Shown here piece by piece: positions 1 through 7,361 of a stretch of 64,000 bases of DNA. This DNA comes from Pseudoflavonifractor gallinarum (GTDB taxonomy: Bacteria; Bacillota; Clostridia; Oscillospirales; Oscillospiraceae), in contig NZ_JADCKF010000004.1 of NCBI RefSeq assembly GCF_014982855.1, positions 62,001 through 126,000 on the forward strand, in the 5' to 3' direction. The notes under the pieces were generated by a model. It was given only the letters and a program-made list of their open reading frames with translations. It was not told the origin of the DNA and ran no database searches. Positions within the stretch are counted from its first letter, which is position 1. Each line of letters begins with the position of its first letter. Made by a program: the position numbers and the translations under genes.

Positions 1-337
1 CTTCCTCCAGTACCTCAGTGACATACCACTGAGGTTCGTAGAGGGCATCACCTTTCCAGCCGCGGGCTTTGATCCGGTAGATCTGGCCCTTGGTAAACCG
101 CTTGGAATAGTCGCCGGCATCCCGTTCCTTGTCCGTCAGCGGCCAGCTCAGGTAGCATCGACCGGAGATCGCCTGTCCGGTCTGGACATCCGCCATGGCG
201 AGGGCATGGGTATGCGCCGCCCAGTAGGTATCCAGAAAGGTTTTGTCTGCGCTGACACCGTCCTGGATCAGTACCAGTTTTTCCTCATCTTCTGGGGCGT
301 ACAGGGCAATAAAGTCCTTGACCGTTCTCTTTTTCAT
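1..337 (-). CDS. Hypothetical ICE protein, truncated at window edge
   Basis: The gene starts with ATG at 337-335, behind GGAG at a spacing of 6, ten bases after the stop of the upstream gene. It runs off the left end of the window, so only about 112 residues are visible. The visible part begins MKKRTVKDFIALY and is soluble, acidic at first and rich in Trp, Tyr and Lys later. No signal peptide, membrane segment or known catalytic motif is visible. It is the third gene of a minus-strand operon with the two genes upstream and is probably part of the same cargo unit. I do not recognise the family. Confidence 0.7.
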   Translation of the reverse strand, partial: MKKRTVKDFIALYAPEDEEKLVLIQDGVSADKTFLDTYWAAHTHALAMADVQTGQAISGRCYLSWPLTDKERDAGDYSKRFTKGQIYRIKARGWKGDALYEPQWYVTEVLEE

Positions 338-347
338 GGCGTTCTCC

Positions 348-1730
348 TTACGCAAATACCTGCTGGTATTTCTCTTTCAGTTCCTCGGGCGCCGACTTGA
401 TGACCTTGCTGCCGCCGTTTTCAGAATCTTTGCCCCAGATGGCCCAGAGCAGGCTCTGCCAAGCGATAGCCCGGAATTTCGGGTCCTTATCCTCTTCCGG
501 CAGGAGATAAGCGGAAAAGCGGCGCTTGACTGCCAGCAGCGCATCCAGGCTTTCCGCACTGGCGATCAGGCTGCGGAATTCCTTGGCAGGCTTCAGCCAC
601 TGCATGGACAATGCGCCCCGCACCAATACCCCCAGTGTCCATGGTTGAAAACCAAACTTCCGGATCAAGGCATGAAGAAATTTCTCTTGCAGGGAGGAGT
701 GTTCGTCGTCACAGAGATCCAGATACTCCGTCACCAGCGGTGCCCATCGTTCTCCCTCCAGACCCAGGGCAAACACGGCGAAGGTGCCGGGCAGGGCGCA
801 GATCTCATCGGAGAGGTTTTGGTACATCTCATCCTCCTGCATGGCAAGCCGGGCATAATTCTCCATCCGCACATGGAGGCGGGGGTATCGCACCGCACAG
901 GCAAAGAGCTGGTTGACACCCTTCTTGGGCAGACCGGGGATGGGCAAGTAGATCTTCTCCGGCCCGCGGAACTCGATGGAGTAGCTGCGGGGGAACTCCG
1001 GCTGCTCCAACACCTCCACCAGATAGCTCAGCGCCTCATCGAAGCACCCCTCGGTGCAGTCCCTGGAGGTAATGCGGATGGTGGCGAAAGCGTCGTTGGC
1101 TGATGCGGTCAGGTGCTTTGTTTTCCGCTTTTGGATATTAGGCGGCAATTTGCCGGTGCCATTGGTTTTCAGTTTCTTTACCATGTCAGGACGAATCTGG
1201 GAAATCAGGCCAAGGATATGCTCGGTGGTGAGATACTCAAAACTCATTCCATACACGGTATAGCAGACCGCCACATAACAGGCGAAGCACAGCAGATTCT
1301 CATCCACATCCTCCGGGCGCAGCTCCGGCCTCACGGTACAGGGTGGAAAAGCCGTAAAGAAATCTTCCCGCTCTCCAACCTCAAAGTACCGGTCCCGCAC
1401 CTGCTTTTCGATGTATTGCCGCAATGTATAGTCGATCTCCTTCCAGCCCACCAGCCGCCGCAAGGCGTCGCAGAAGGCAACCGCGTCCTCATAGGGAAAG
1501 CCCTTCAGCGGAAATTGGAACAGATACCGCTCCAGTAGCTGATCGGGGAGAAACGGCGTTCCATTGTGGTTCCGCACCACGGTCGGATAGGTGGAGTGGT
1601 TCTCCCGGGCGGTCCCGTCCAGAATGTCCTGAATACAGACATCCGCCTCAGCCAGCACCTCCGGGTAGGTATCCGGTTTATGAATCAGGTAATAACGGTC
1701 ATGCACGCCGTCGCGCTTTGGTAAACTCAT
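348..1730 (-). CDS. DUF6138-like protein
   Basis: This is a soluble protein of 460 residues. The ATG at 1730 (MSLPKRDG) has a good Shine-Dalgarno site (GAGAGGAGAA). A longer frame reaching 1823 would overlap the upstream gene and lacks such a site. The C-terminal half has the pattern I associate from memory with DUF6138: a run of conserved Tyr/Arg, then ALPGTFAVFALGL, then LVTEYLDLCDDEHSSLQ. No enzymatic motif is visible and the function is unknown. It sits between a zinc-ribbon protein (14 bases upstream) and a further unknown gene (10 bases downstream). The family name is recollection, not a database result. Confidence 0.7.
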   Translation of the reverse strand: MSLPKRDGVHDRYYLIHKPDTYPEVLAEADVCIQDILDGTARENHSTYPTVVRNHNGTPFLPDQLLERYLFQFPLKGFPYEDAVAFCDALRRLVGWKEIDYTLRQYIEKQVRDRYFEVGEREDFFTAFPPCTVRPELRPEDVDENLLCFACYVAVCYTVYGMSFEYLTTEHILGLISQIRPDMVKKLKTNGTGKLPPNIQKRKTKHLTASANDAFATIRITSRDCTEGCFDEALSYLVEVLEQPEFPRSYSIEFRGPEKIYLPIPGLPKKGVNQLFACAVRYPRLHVRMENYARLAMQEDEMYQNLSDEICALPGTFAVFALGLEGERWAPLVTEYLDLCDDEHSSLQEKFLHALIRKFGFQPWTLGVLVRGALSMQWLKPAKEFRSLIASAESLDALLAVKRRFSAYLLPEEDKDPKFRAIAWQSLLWAIWGKDSENGGSKVIKSAPEELKEKYQQVFA

Positions 1731-1743
1731 ATCGGTTCTCCTC

Positions 1744-2859
1744 TCAGGTCTGCTGGTGCTGCATGGATACGATCTGGCAGTCCGGGCAGAACTCCACATA
1801 AAGCGTCCCCTCCGCACAGTCAAACACCGTATCCCACTGGATCTGGGTCAGATACTTCATGGGCTTTCCACAGTGAGGGCAGGTCGTATATTCCGCGTCC
1901 TGTACCCAGTTGGCAAAGCCGCCGATGGTGTTCACATCCTGGCAGGCCGCGCCGTAAAACAGGGGCACCGGCGCTTCGCCCAGCACAAAGGAATTTTCCG
2001 TGAGAGCCTTGTAGTCCTCGGGACTGACATAGCAATCCGTCTTCTCCGCCCCGTCAAAGAGCTCGGAGGGAAAGACTTCCACGCCGCCATCCAGGGTAAA
2101 ACTGTTAAAGGCTGGACCTTTCAAAAATCCCACACAGTTGGGGCAGCAAGTGGAAGTCAGGATACCATCCAGCCCCAGAAATTTCAGCCGCTCATCCCGG
2201 CCATCCAGCACCAACATATCCACCATACGCCCGCCGCAGTGAGGGCAGGTGTCCTCCCGTGCCCGGCCAATGCGGACGGGAGATTTCTCGCCGGTGGTTC
2301 CCTTGACCATAGGATAGCAGCTATCGAAGTTGAGTTGGATTTTCTGGCCCTCCTTGTCGAAGGTCCAGCCGCCGATCTGTGCATAGCTGGATGGGTCCAC
2401 ATAGAGGCCCTTGCGCCAGGGCCGGGGATTTCGCTCCAGCTCCAGCAGCGTCTCCATTGCCTTGTCATCTCCCTGCATAGCAAGGCAACTCATCAGGTTG
2501 GAGGCCGCACTGGAATATTCCGCGGACAACAGCGCATGAATCAGACCATCCCGCACATCGGCGGGAGCGTGATAATAGATCTCACAGGGCCAGAACACCT
2601 CTGCGGCCAGTGCCGCCCGCTGGATCTCCGGGGCGATGGCATTATGGTAGCTAAGCAGCTGCCAGAAGTCGGTGAATTCCGGGTCTTCCATCTCCGCCAG
2701 CCGCTGGATGTTCTGAATCAGGTTTCTCTGCTTCTCTATGATTTGTTCCGGGGTCCAAGCAAGAGCAGCCTTCCGCTCCTGTTCAGATTTGCATTTCCAG
2801 CACAATCCCTCATAGCCCAAGGGTGTCCCACAGCCGGGGCAGGTGTACTTCAGGCTCAT
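1744..2859 (-). CDS. Multi-zinc-ribbon protein of unknown function
   Basis: The product is 371 residues, beginning MSLKYTCPGCG, with the Shine-Dalgarno site GGAAAGGAG. Three cysteine ribbons are visible: CPGC...CWKC at residues 9-23, CPHC...CCPNC in the middle (about 205-245), and CPHCGKPM...CPDC near the C-terminus (about 325-362). The last block (IGGFANWVQD, then CPHCG, then LTQIQWDT) is loosely like the DUF1963/YwqG fold, but I would not assign it. There is no signal peptide or membrane segment. It is the first gene of the three-gene cargo operon and is preceded by an intrinsic terminator in its leader, which suggests attenuated or antiterminated expression. Confidence 0.75.
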   Translation of the reverse strand: MSLKYTCPGCGTPLGYEGLCWKCKSEQERKAALAWTPEQIIEKQRNLIQNIQRLAEMEDPEFTDFWQLLSYHNAIAPEIQRAALAAEVFWPCEIYYHAPADVRDGLIHALLSAEYSSAASNLMSCLAMQGDDKAMETLLELERNPRPWRKGLYVDPSSYAQIGGWTFDKEGQKIQLNFDSCYPMVKGTTGEKSPVRIGRAREDTCPHCGGRMVDMLVLDGRDERLKFLGLDGILTSTCCPNCVGFLKGPAFNSFTLDGGVEVFPSELFDGAEKTDCYVSPEDYKALTENSFVLGEAPVPLFYGAACQDVNTIGGFANWVQDAEYTTCPHCGKPMKYLTQIQWDTVFDCAEGTLYVEFCPDCQIVSMQHQQT

Positions 2860-2884
2860 ATTCTTTGACTCCTTTCCAAAGATA

Positions 2885-2935
2885 GAAAAACGCCCTGCGA
2901 CACGCTGTCACTTGGACAGGCTGACGCAGGGCGTG
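2885..2935 (-). terminator. Leader terminator upstream of zinc-ribbon operon
   Basis: On the minus strand, arms CGCCCTGCG (2925-2933) and CGCAGGGCG (2891-2899) enclose a second inverted repeat (CTGTC/GACAG). The hairpin is followed by TTTTTC. It lies only about 26 bases before the start codon of the downstream gene and before its Shine-Dalgarno site, so it acts in the leader of that operon rather than at the end of another gene. Confidence 0.7.
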
Positions 2936-3210
2936 AAAAGGCCGCAAGAGAGGAGCCACATCTATTTGCCGATGTGGTTTCTTCAACAGCTAAAATAATT
3001 CGTTCATATCTAAAAGCGACAAATGGCGCTATTCCATTCTGTGTGATCATACGACTACTCCACAATATTAACAGCCCATAAGATATAAGGGCATAAATTC
3101 AAATTTTATTATACCATAATCAGTTTCAGGTTTGATTCTTTTTTATGGAAATTGAGAAAATGTTTACATTTTGTTCACGGAATGTTTTTTATTTTTTTGC
3201 CTTGATTCCA
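2936..3210. other. AT-rich intergenic region without recognisable gene
   Basis: This stretch between the minus-strand cargo operon and the plus-strand regulator is AT-rich and carries poly-T runs near 3185-3200. A 69-codon minus-strand frame (2856-3065) lacks a convincing ribosome site and overlaps the terminator, so I do not call it. The promoter of the minus-strand operon is probably here, but I cannot fix it. Confidence 0.5.
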
Positions 3211-3213
3211 ATT

Positions 3214-3266
3214 CGCTAATACACACTCTGCGTATTAGCGTTTCTGTATTGATACCTCGCTAATAC
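3214..3266. promoter_or_regulatory. Operator repeats in front of XRE regulator
   Basis: There are three copies of the 9-mer CGCTAATAC: direct at 3214-3222 and 3258-3266, inverted (GTATTAGCG) at 3232-3240. They precede the XRE gene, and an inverted pair of the same 9-mer lies before the next gene (3726-3756). This is what a dimeric repressor controlling both promoters would leave. That the XRE protein binds here is inference. Confidence 0.65.
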
Positions 3267-3310
3267 TTATACTAATTTGTATCGACACAGAAAGGGGCGG
3301 TGAAAGTTGA

Positions 3311-3646
3311 ATGATTGATAAGCGCATTGGAGAACGAATCAAGCAATGCCGCGAGCAATTAGGTTTGACACAAGAACAGTTTGCCGAGCGTCTTGGTTTG
3401 ACAACAAACTATATTTCCACCGTTGAGAGAGGTGCCTCTTTTCCGCGCTGCGAAAAATTGATTGCCATCATCAACGGACTCGAAACATCTGCGGATGCGA
3501 TTTTCTGCGATGTTATAACGCATACCAGTGAGTACCGCTCTGGCATTCTCTCCGAGGAGCTGAAAGAGCTTCCGGCTGAAGAGCAGCAACGGATACTGGA
3601 AATCGTAGAATTAATGATTAAACAAGCAAAAAAGAAGATGGATTGA
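3311..3646 (+). CDS. XRE-family transcriptional regulator
   Basis: The product is 111 residues. An N-terminal helix-turn-helix (about residues 5-60) shows the canonical IGERIKQCREQLGLTQEQ and LGLTTNYISTVERG segments, followed by a short C-terminal helical region ending in lysines. It is read toward the SLOG gene, with GTATTAGCG-type operators before both genes, so autoregulation and co-regulation are likely. Phage-like and ICE repressors of this size normally control the switch between quiescence and transfer. That role is inferred from position at the only plus-strand regulatory segment of the element. Confidence 0.9.
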   Translation: MIDKRIGERIKQCREQLGLTQEQFAERLGLTTNYISTVERGASFPRCEKLIAIINGLETSADAIFCDVITHTSEYRSGILSEELKELPAEEQQRILEIVELMIKQAKKKMD

Positions 3647-3714
3647 CTCATTTCGAGGGCTGCAAGGGTTTCTTGCGGCCCTTCGTTTTATTTCGACACA
3701 TTTTGCGTAGTGTA

Positions 3715-3756
3715 TGCTATACTATGTATTAGCGATATAGCTTAATACGCTAATAC
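3715..3756 (+). promoter_or_regulatory. Extended -10 promoter with inverted operator
   Basis: TGCTATACT (3715-3723) is an extended -10 hexamer. Immediately downstream lie GTATTAGCG (3726-3734) and CGCTAATAC (3748-3756), an inverted pair of the same 9-mer found upstream of the XRE gene at 3214-3266. The operator covers the start-site region, which fits repression. The -35 match is weak. Confidence 0.6.
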
Positions 3757-3773
3757 ATAGGAGGAGCATCAGC

Positions 3774-4331
3774 ATGAAAATCACAAATCTATTTCGTATG
3801 TCTTCTGATAAAGGCCGAACCTGTGCTTTCACAGGCCACAGACCTCAGAACTTACCATTCCGTTTTAATGAGAATGATGATCGGTGCATTGCGTTAAAGC
3901 AAAAACTCCGCGATTGTATCGTGCAGTTGATTGAGCAAGAAGGTGTCCGGCACTTCATTTCGGGAATGGCTATTGGCGTGGACATGTACGCCGCTGAAAT
4001 CGTTCTTGAACTGAAAGCAGAGTATCCTTTCATCACGCTGGAAGCTGCCATTCCTTGTGAAACACAGGCTGCAAAATGGTCCGAACCTTTGAGAGACCGA
4101 TACTATAAAATCGCAGAGCTGTGTGATCATGAAACAATGCTCCAGAAACAATATACATCAGACTGCATGCAGAAAAGGAACCAATACATGGTAAATCATG
4201 CCGATATACTGCTTGCCGTTTGGGATGGATCATCGAGCGGAACCGGCTCCACTGTAAGATACGCCCGTACAAAAAATAAAGCAGTCTGGATTATTGATTC
4301 ATGTTCCCTTGAGCTTACCCGTGCAGGTTGA
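3774..4331 (+). CDS. SLOG family protein (DUF1273/YpsA-like)
   Basis: The product is 185 residues, with ribosome site GGAGG before ATG at 3774. The motif CAFTGHRP near residue 22 and the later GMAIGVDMYAAE are hallmarks of the DUF1273 branch of the SLOG superfamily (Rossmann-like nucleotide or nucleotide-derivative binders such as YpsA). QYMVNHADILLAVWDG and the Gly/Ser-rich SSGTGSTVRYA near the C-terminus complete the fold signature. SLOG proteins are thought to sense or make nucleotide signals. Here it shares operator sequences with the XRE gene, so it may feed into ICE control. No ligand can be named from sequence. Confidence 0.85.
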   Translation: MKITNLFRMSSDKGRTCAFTGHRPQNLPFRFNENDDRCIALKQKLRDCIVQLIEQEGVRHFISGMAIGVDMYAAEIVLELKAEYPFITLEAAIPCETQAAKWSEPLRDRYYKIAELCDHETMLQKQYTSDCMQKRNQYMVNHADILLAVWDGSSSGTGSTVRYARTKNKAVWIIDSCSLELTRAG

Positions 4332-4401
4332 TTGTATATCGAGGTCAAAATGCAGTCGCTATTATTGGATATTATAAGATAAATTTCACCAACAATCAAT
4401 A

Positions 4402-4429
4402 CCATTAGAGTTTCCGTCAACGCTAATGG
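4402..4429. promoter_or_regulatory. Inverted repeat operator before second XRE gene
   Basis: CCATTAG (4402-4408) and CTAATGG (4423-4429) form an inverted repeat about 70 bases before the second XRE gene. ACTATTAGTGG near 4458 is a further half-site-like sequence. The core (ATTAG) resembles, but is not identical to, the GTATTAGCG operator of the first regulator. Two related repressors may therefore have diverged specificities. Confidence 0.5.
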
Positions 4430-4499
4430 AATGTGTATTCTTTCTTGGACTCAATCTATACTATTAGTGGTACTATATACACTCGCAGGAGGTATCACG

Positions 4500-4835
4500 A
4501 TGGAACTTGAGTCCATAGGAAGAAATATACGCAAGTTCCGTTTGATGAGGAATCTGCGACAAGAAGACCTGGCAGAGATGGCTGGGTTGAGTATCAACTA
4601 TGTCGGTGCGCTGGAGCGGGGAGAAAAAATACCATCACTCGAAACCTTCATTGTACTCTTGAACGCTTTGGAGGTATCATCCGATATGGTGCTGAGTAGT
4701 CTATTGGTGGAGAAGCATCAGGCTGATGCTTCTCGTCTGATGGACCGAATGCAGAATCTTCCAGCTTACGATATAGAACGCATTCTTGCGGTAGTTGATG
4801 TGCTTATACAGTATTCAAGTATGGATCAAGAGTAA
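4500..4835 (+). CDS. XRE-family transcriptional regulator
   Basis: The product is 111 residues from the ATG at 4500 (MELESIGRNIRKF), which has GGAGG at good spacing. An upstream in-frame ATG at 4431 would place the ribosome site inside the protein. The HTH is clear: LRQEDLAEMAGLSINYVGALERGEKIPSL. The C-terminal segment (ASRLMDRMQNLPAYDIERILAVVDVLIQ) parallels the C-terminus of the XRE protein at 3311 in length and layout, so the two are paralogues. It is followed by a strong terminator and is the last plus-strand gene of the control region. Confidence 0.88.
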   Translation: MELESIGRNIRKFRLMRNLRQEDLAEMAGLSINYVGALERGEKIPSLETFIVLLNALEVSSDMVLSSLLVEKHQADASRLMDRMQNLPAYDIERILAVVDVLIQYSSMDQE

Positions 4836-4918
4836 GTTATTGTTTCTTTTCTGAATTAGTGCTTCTTAGAGTGGGCACTTCTGGTTGGCTCATCATGACC
4901 CTATCCTTGGTTCACCTA

Positions 4919-4960
4919 AAAAGCAGACTCTCCCCCTGGCGGGAAGAGTCTGCTTTTTTG
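4919..4960 (+). terminator. Bidirectional intrinsic terminator
   Basis: AGCAGACTCT (4922-4931) pairs with AGAGTCTGCT (4945-4954), followed by TTTTTTG on the plus strand and by a T-run on the minus strand. It separates the plus-strand regulators from the end of the long minus-strand transfer operon and probably stops both. Confidence 0.85.
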
Positions 4961-4983
4961 CGTTTGATTTTTCAGTGACACAC

Positions 4984-5238
4984 TTAGGTAATCTGGTACA
5001 GGTTAGAAGTGTAGCTGCCATTTTCTCGCCAACGAGGATCTTTTCGAAGCAGTCCAGCTCTAACGAGATCATCCAACGCTCGCTTAACAGTAGAACGGGA
5101 AAGCCCAAGTTCCAATGCAATGGTCTTAATGGCCGGCCAGCAGCGGCCTTCACTGTCTGCCCGGTCCTTGAGATACATATAGACGCTCTTGGCCCGATGG
5201 CTCAGATCCGAAGCATAGATACTGCGAAATCCATTCAT
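4984..5238 (-). CDS. Winged-helix DNA-binding protein
   Basis: The product is 84 residues. The sequence RAKSVYMYLKDRADSEGRCWP, then TIALELGLSRSTVKRALDDLVRAGLL, is a typical helix-turn-helix/winged-helix of the kind found in GntR-like regulators and in the N-termini of replication initiators of plasmids and ICEs. No second domain is present. It is the last gene of the minus-strand transfer operon, just downstream of VirD4 and before the bidirectional terminator. Candidate roles are transcriptional control or replication of the excised circle. Confidence 0.8.
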   Translation of the reverse strand: MNGFRSIYASDLSHRAKSVYMYLKDRADSEGRCWPAIKTIALELGLSRSTVKRALDDLVRAGLLRKDPRWRENGSYTSNLYQIT

Positions 5239-5256
5239 GTTCCTATTTCACCTCCG

Positions 5257-7068
5257 TCAGGGGCGCAATATTGTTTTACGGGAATTTTTCTCAGCCTGCA
5301 TACCATGATTCATACCGCCGACGGCCGCAGGCACATCCTGCGGCGGCTCCTCCTCAGCCACAGTTCCATAGTGGCGGCGGATGATGGATTCTTCCAACTC
5401 CTGCTTATCTGCATAAGCCACAGCCCGCTGTGCCTTCTCCGGCACCTCATAGGGCTCTCCAAACCGGATGCCCCAGTCGAGAAACAATCGCAGTTTGACC
5501 TTCATGGGATGAACACCGGTCTTGGCTACAATAAAGCTACCCTTGGGCATGGACTTAAGCTCATCTGGCGTCATGAGGGGGCGCTCTATCATCTGGAGGG
5601 ACTGGCTGGGGTCATTCTTGCCGCGAGAGATACTTCCGCTCATCACTGTGCGGCTGCCAAGTGCTTTGGACAGCTCCACAGCTGTCTGGCTGGCCGGAGC
5701 GAAACCGCCGTAAAGGTTGACCTGGCAGTTATCCACAATCACTTCAGCGCCTTCCGCACCGTAGTTTTTCTTAAGCTGACCTGTGATACTCTGTACAATG
5801 GGTACCAGCATGAGTCCTCTGGAACGAGAGGCGGAGAACATCAGCTCCAACGACTGGATGGGAGGGCAGGTGCCCAGCTCATCTGCAAAGAAGACCACTC
5901 GATTCTTGAGTCGCCCACCGTTCTCGTCGGCCACGGTGAGGATCTCACGGTACAGATTCTGGAGAATCAGGGATACCATGAAATACTTGGTCTGATCCTC
6001 CTCGGGCAGTACGATAAAGATGGCAGATTTCTCATTACAGAATTTCTCAGCATCAATGGCGGTATCAAAGCAGAGAATCTGCTCCATCTCTGAATCGAGG
6101 AAGGCATTGAGCCTGGACAACACTGTGGAGATTACAGAGGCCATGGCCTGTTCCGCAGTATTGAGAGCGGAACCTGCAAACCAGCGTGCCTTGTGGTTGG
6201 GCGGGAGTTTCTCCAGTAGAATCTGGAATTGGTTTTTCCCCTTTACCTTGGACGGGGCTAAAAGCTCCTGCACCAGCTTGAATACAGAAACGATGTGCCG
6301 TTTCTCAACCGGATTTCCATTCTCATCTTCAGTGGGCAGATACTCTGCCACCAGCAGAAACATGGCTGTCAACAGCCCCTCGGCACTGTCGTAGAAAAAG
6401 GCGTTTTGTCCATACTGGGCGCTGTCGCCGCCGCTGGTGTTGATCAGTGTCTTGGCCAGGATCTTGGAATACTTCTCCGCTTTTGCCTTTGCAGCCAAGT
6501 CGTTGGGATTGGCTTTGTAGATGTCCATATACTTGTTGATGAGATGGAGCAGGTTGTTACCATCTGACCGAGTGGGATTTCGGAGGTCCAACACAGCAAT
6601 CTGATAACCATAGAAATCTTTTGCAATGCCTGCATAGTTGCGGTACAGATCTCCCTTGGTATCAGTGCAGAGAAAGGACATCCCAGACGCAAGGGCATAT
6701 TCAATGTTGGGGTATAAAAAGAACGCTGTCTTACCAGCGCCGCTGGCAGCGGTGACCATGGCATGGATGTCATCAGTGTCCACCAGAGCAGTGACATGAT
6801 TCTTGGGGCCTTCACATCCGAGGATGAGGCCCTGTTTTTCCGGCAGGTGCTCTCCTTTGCGCCATAGCTCCGGTTCAAAGGGAATGTGGGCGTAAGTCTG
6901 GCGAATCTCCTGCTTGGTAGCCCATCGTGCTGTCCCGTGCTGGCCATCGCCTACTGTTTTGGATTTGATTCCGTCCAGCGTATAATAGTGTGAGATAAAT
7001 GCAAGTCCACCGATTACAAGAAACATGACGGCAGATACCGCAATCAGTGTGATTACTTGAGATGGCAT
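5257..7068 (-). CDS. virD4: VirD4/TraG type IV coupling protein
   Basis: The product is 603 residues. One N-terminal membrane segment (about 5-27) precedes a cytoplasmic ATPase domain with Walker A GAGKT at residues 110-114 and Walker B VVFFADE at 391-397, followed by LGTCPP and the TraG-like SRSRGLMLVPIVQS segment. It couples the relaxase-DNA complex to the type IV secretion channel. The family often has two membrane helices; only one is clear here. It lies downstream of the relaxase and primase genes of the same operon. Confidence 0.93.
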   Translation of the reverse strand: MPSQVITLIAVSAVMFLVIGGLAFISHYYTLDGIKSKTVGDGQHGTARWATKQEIRQTYAHIPFEPELWRKGEHLPEKQGLILGCEGPKNHVTALVDTDDIHAMVTAASGAGKTAFFLYPNIEYALASGMSFLCTDTKGDLYRNYAGIAKDFYGYQIAVLDLRNPTRSDGNNLLHLINKYMDIYKANPNDLAAKAKAEKYSKILAKTLINTSGGDSAQYGQNAFFYDSAEGLLTAMFLLVAEYLPTEDENGNPVEKRHIVSVFKLVQELLAPSKVKGKNQFQILLEKLPPNHKARWFAGSALNTAEQAMASVISTVLSRLNAFLDSEMEQILCFDTAIDAEKFCNEKSAIFIVLPEEDQTKYFMVSLILQNLYREILTVADENGGRLKNRVVFFADELGTCPPIQSLELMFSASRSRGLMLVPIVQSITGQLKKNYGAEGAEVIVDNCQVNLYGGFAPASQTAVELSKALGSRTVMSGSISRGKNDPSQSLQMIERPLMTPDELKSMPKGSFIVAKTGVHPMKVKLRLFLDWGIRFGEPYEVPEKAQRAVAYADKQELEESIIRRHYGTVAEEEPPQDVPAAVGGMNHGMQAEKNSRKTILRP

Positions 7069-7165
7069 GATTTCCTCCTTTGGTATCAGGAAGACTTAAT
7101 ACCAGAAGGGGGATGTTCAGGACATCATTTGTCTGCTATAATGAGAACATATCGAGGTGATTGAT

Positions 7166-7333
7166 TTGATTTGCACGTGTGACAACTGCCACTATCTGTT
7201 TGACGCACCGGAACTGCCGGAGCAGTGTCCGGACTGCGGGAAGTGGGAGACCCGCTTGGCTACTAAAGACGAACAATCGGAATTTATCAACCGTACCACA
7301 AGCGGCAGCGATAAAGAGGAGGAATGGATTTAA
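7166..7333 (+). CDS. Small rubredoxin-like zinc-ribbon protein
   Basis: This plus-strand gene encodes 55 residues, starting with TTG at 7166 behind GAGGTG (spacing 6). The protein has two CxxC knuckles: CTCDNC near residues 3-8 and CPDCGKWETR near 25. It ends in an acidic tail and stops at TAA 7331. A terminator hairpin overlaps the stop. It is isolated inside a long minus-strand operon, in opposite orientation. Small proteins of this CxxC...CPxCG type are widespread in this bacterial group and unassigned. A related small protein is at 63084 in this window (CEECGEWKT). The function is unknown. Confidence 0.65.
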   Translation: MICTCDNCHYLFDAPELPEQCPDCGKWETRLATKDEQSEFINRTTSGSDKEEEWI

Positions 7334-7361
7334 TCCAGTCCTCCTCTTTGCTGTTTTAGTA
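7314..7361 (+). terminator. Terminator overlapping stop of zinc-ribbon gene
   Basis: AAAGAGGAGGA pairs with TCCTCCTCTTT around the stop codon at 7331, followed by GCTGTTTT. It closes the small plus-strand gene and lies just downstream of the stop of the minus-strand primase gene. Confidence 0.65.

Noticed and set aside
243-1103. 286-codon plus-strand frame opposite the DUF6138-like gene
   Set aside because: Shadow of the minus-strand gene; no ribosome site and a low-complexity composition unlike any protein family.
1756-2868. 370-codon plus-strand frame opposite the zinc-ribbon gene
   Set aside because: Antisense shadow of a well-supported gene; CxxC ribbons and ribosome site are on the minus strand.
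2856-3065. 69-codon frame as a leader peptide for the zinc-ribbon operon
   Set aside because: No ribosome site, and it runs through the terminator hairpin; a coding leader is not supported.
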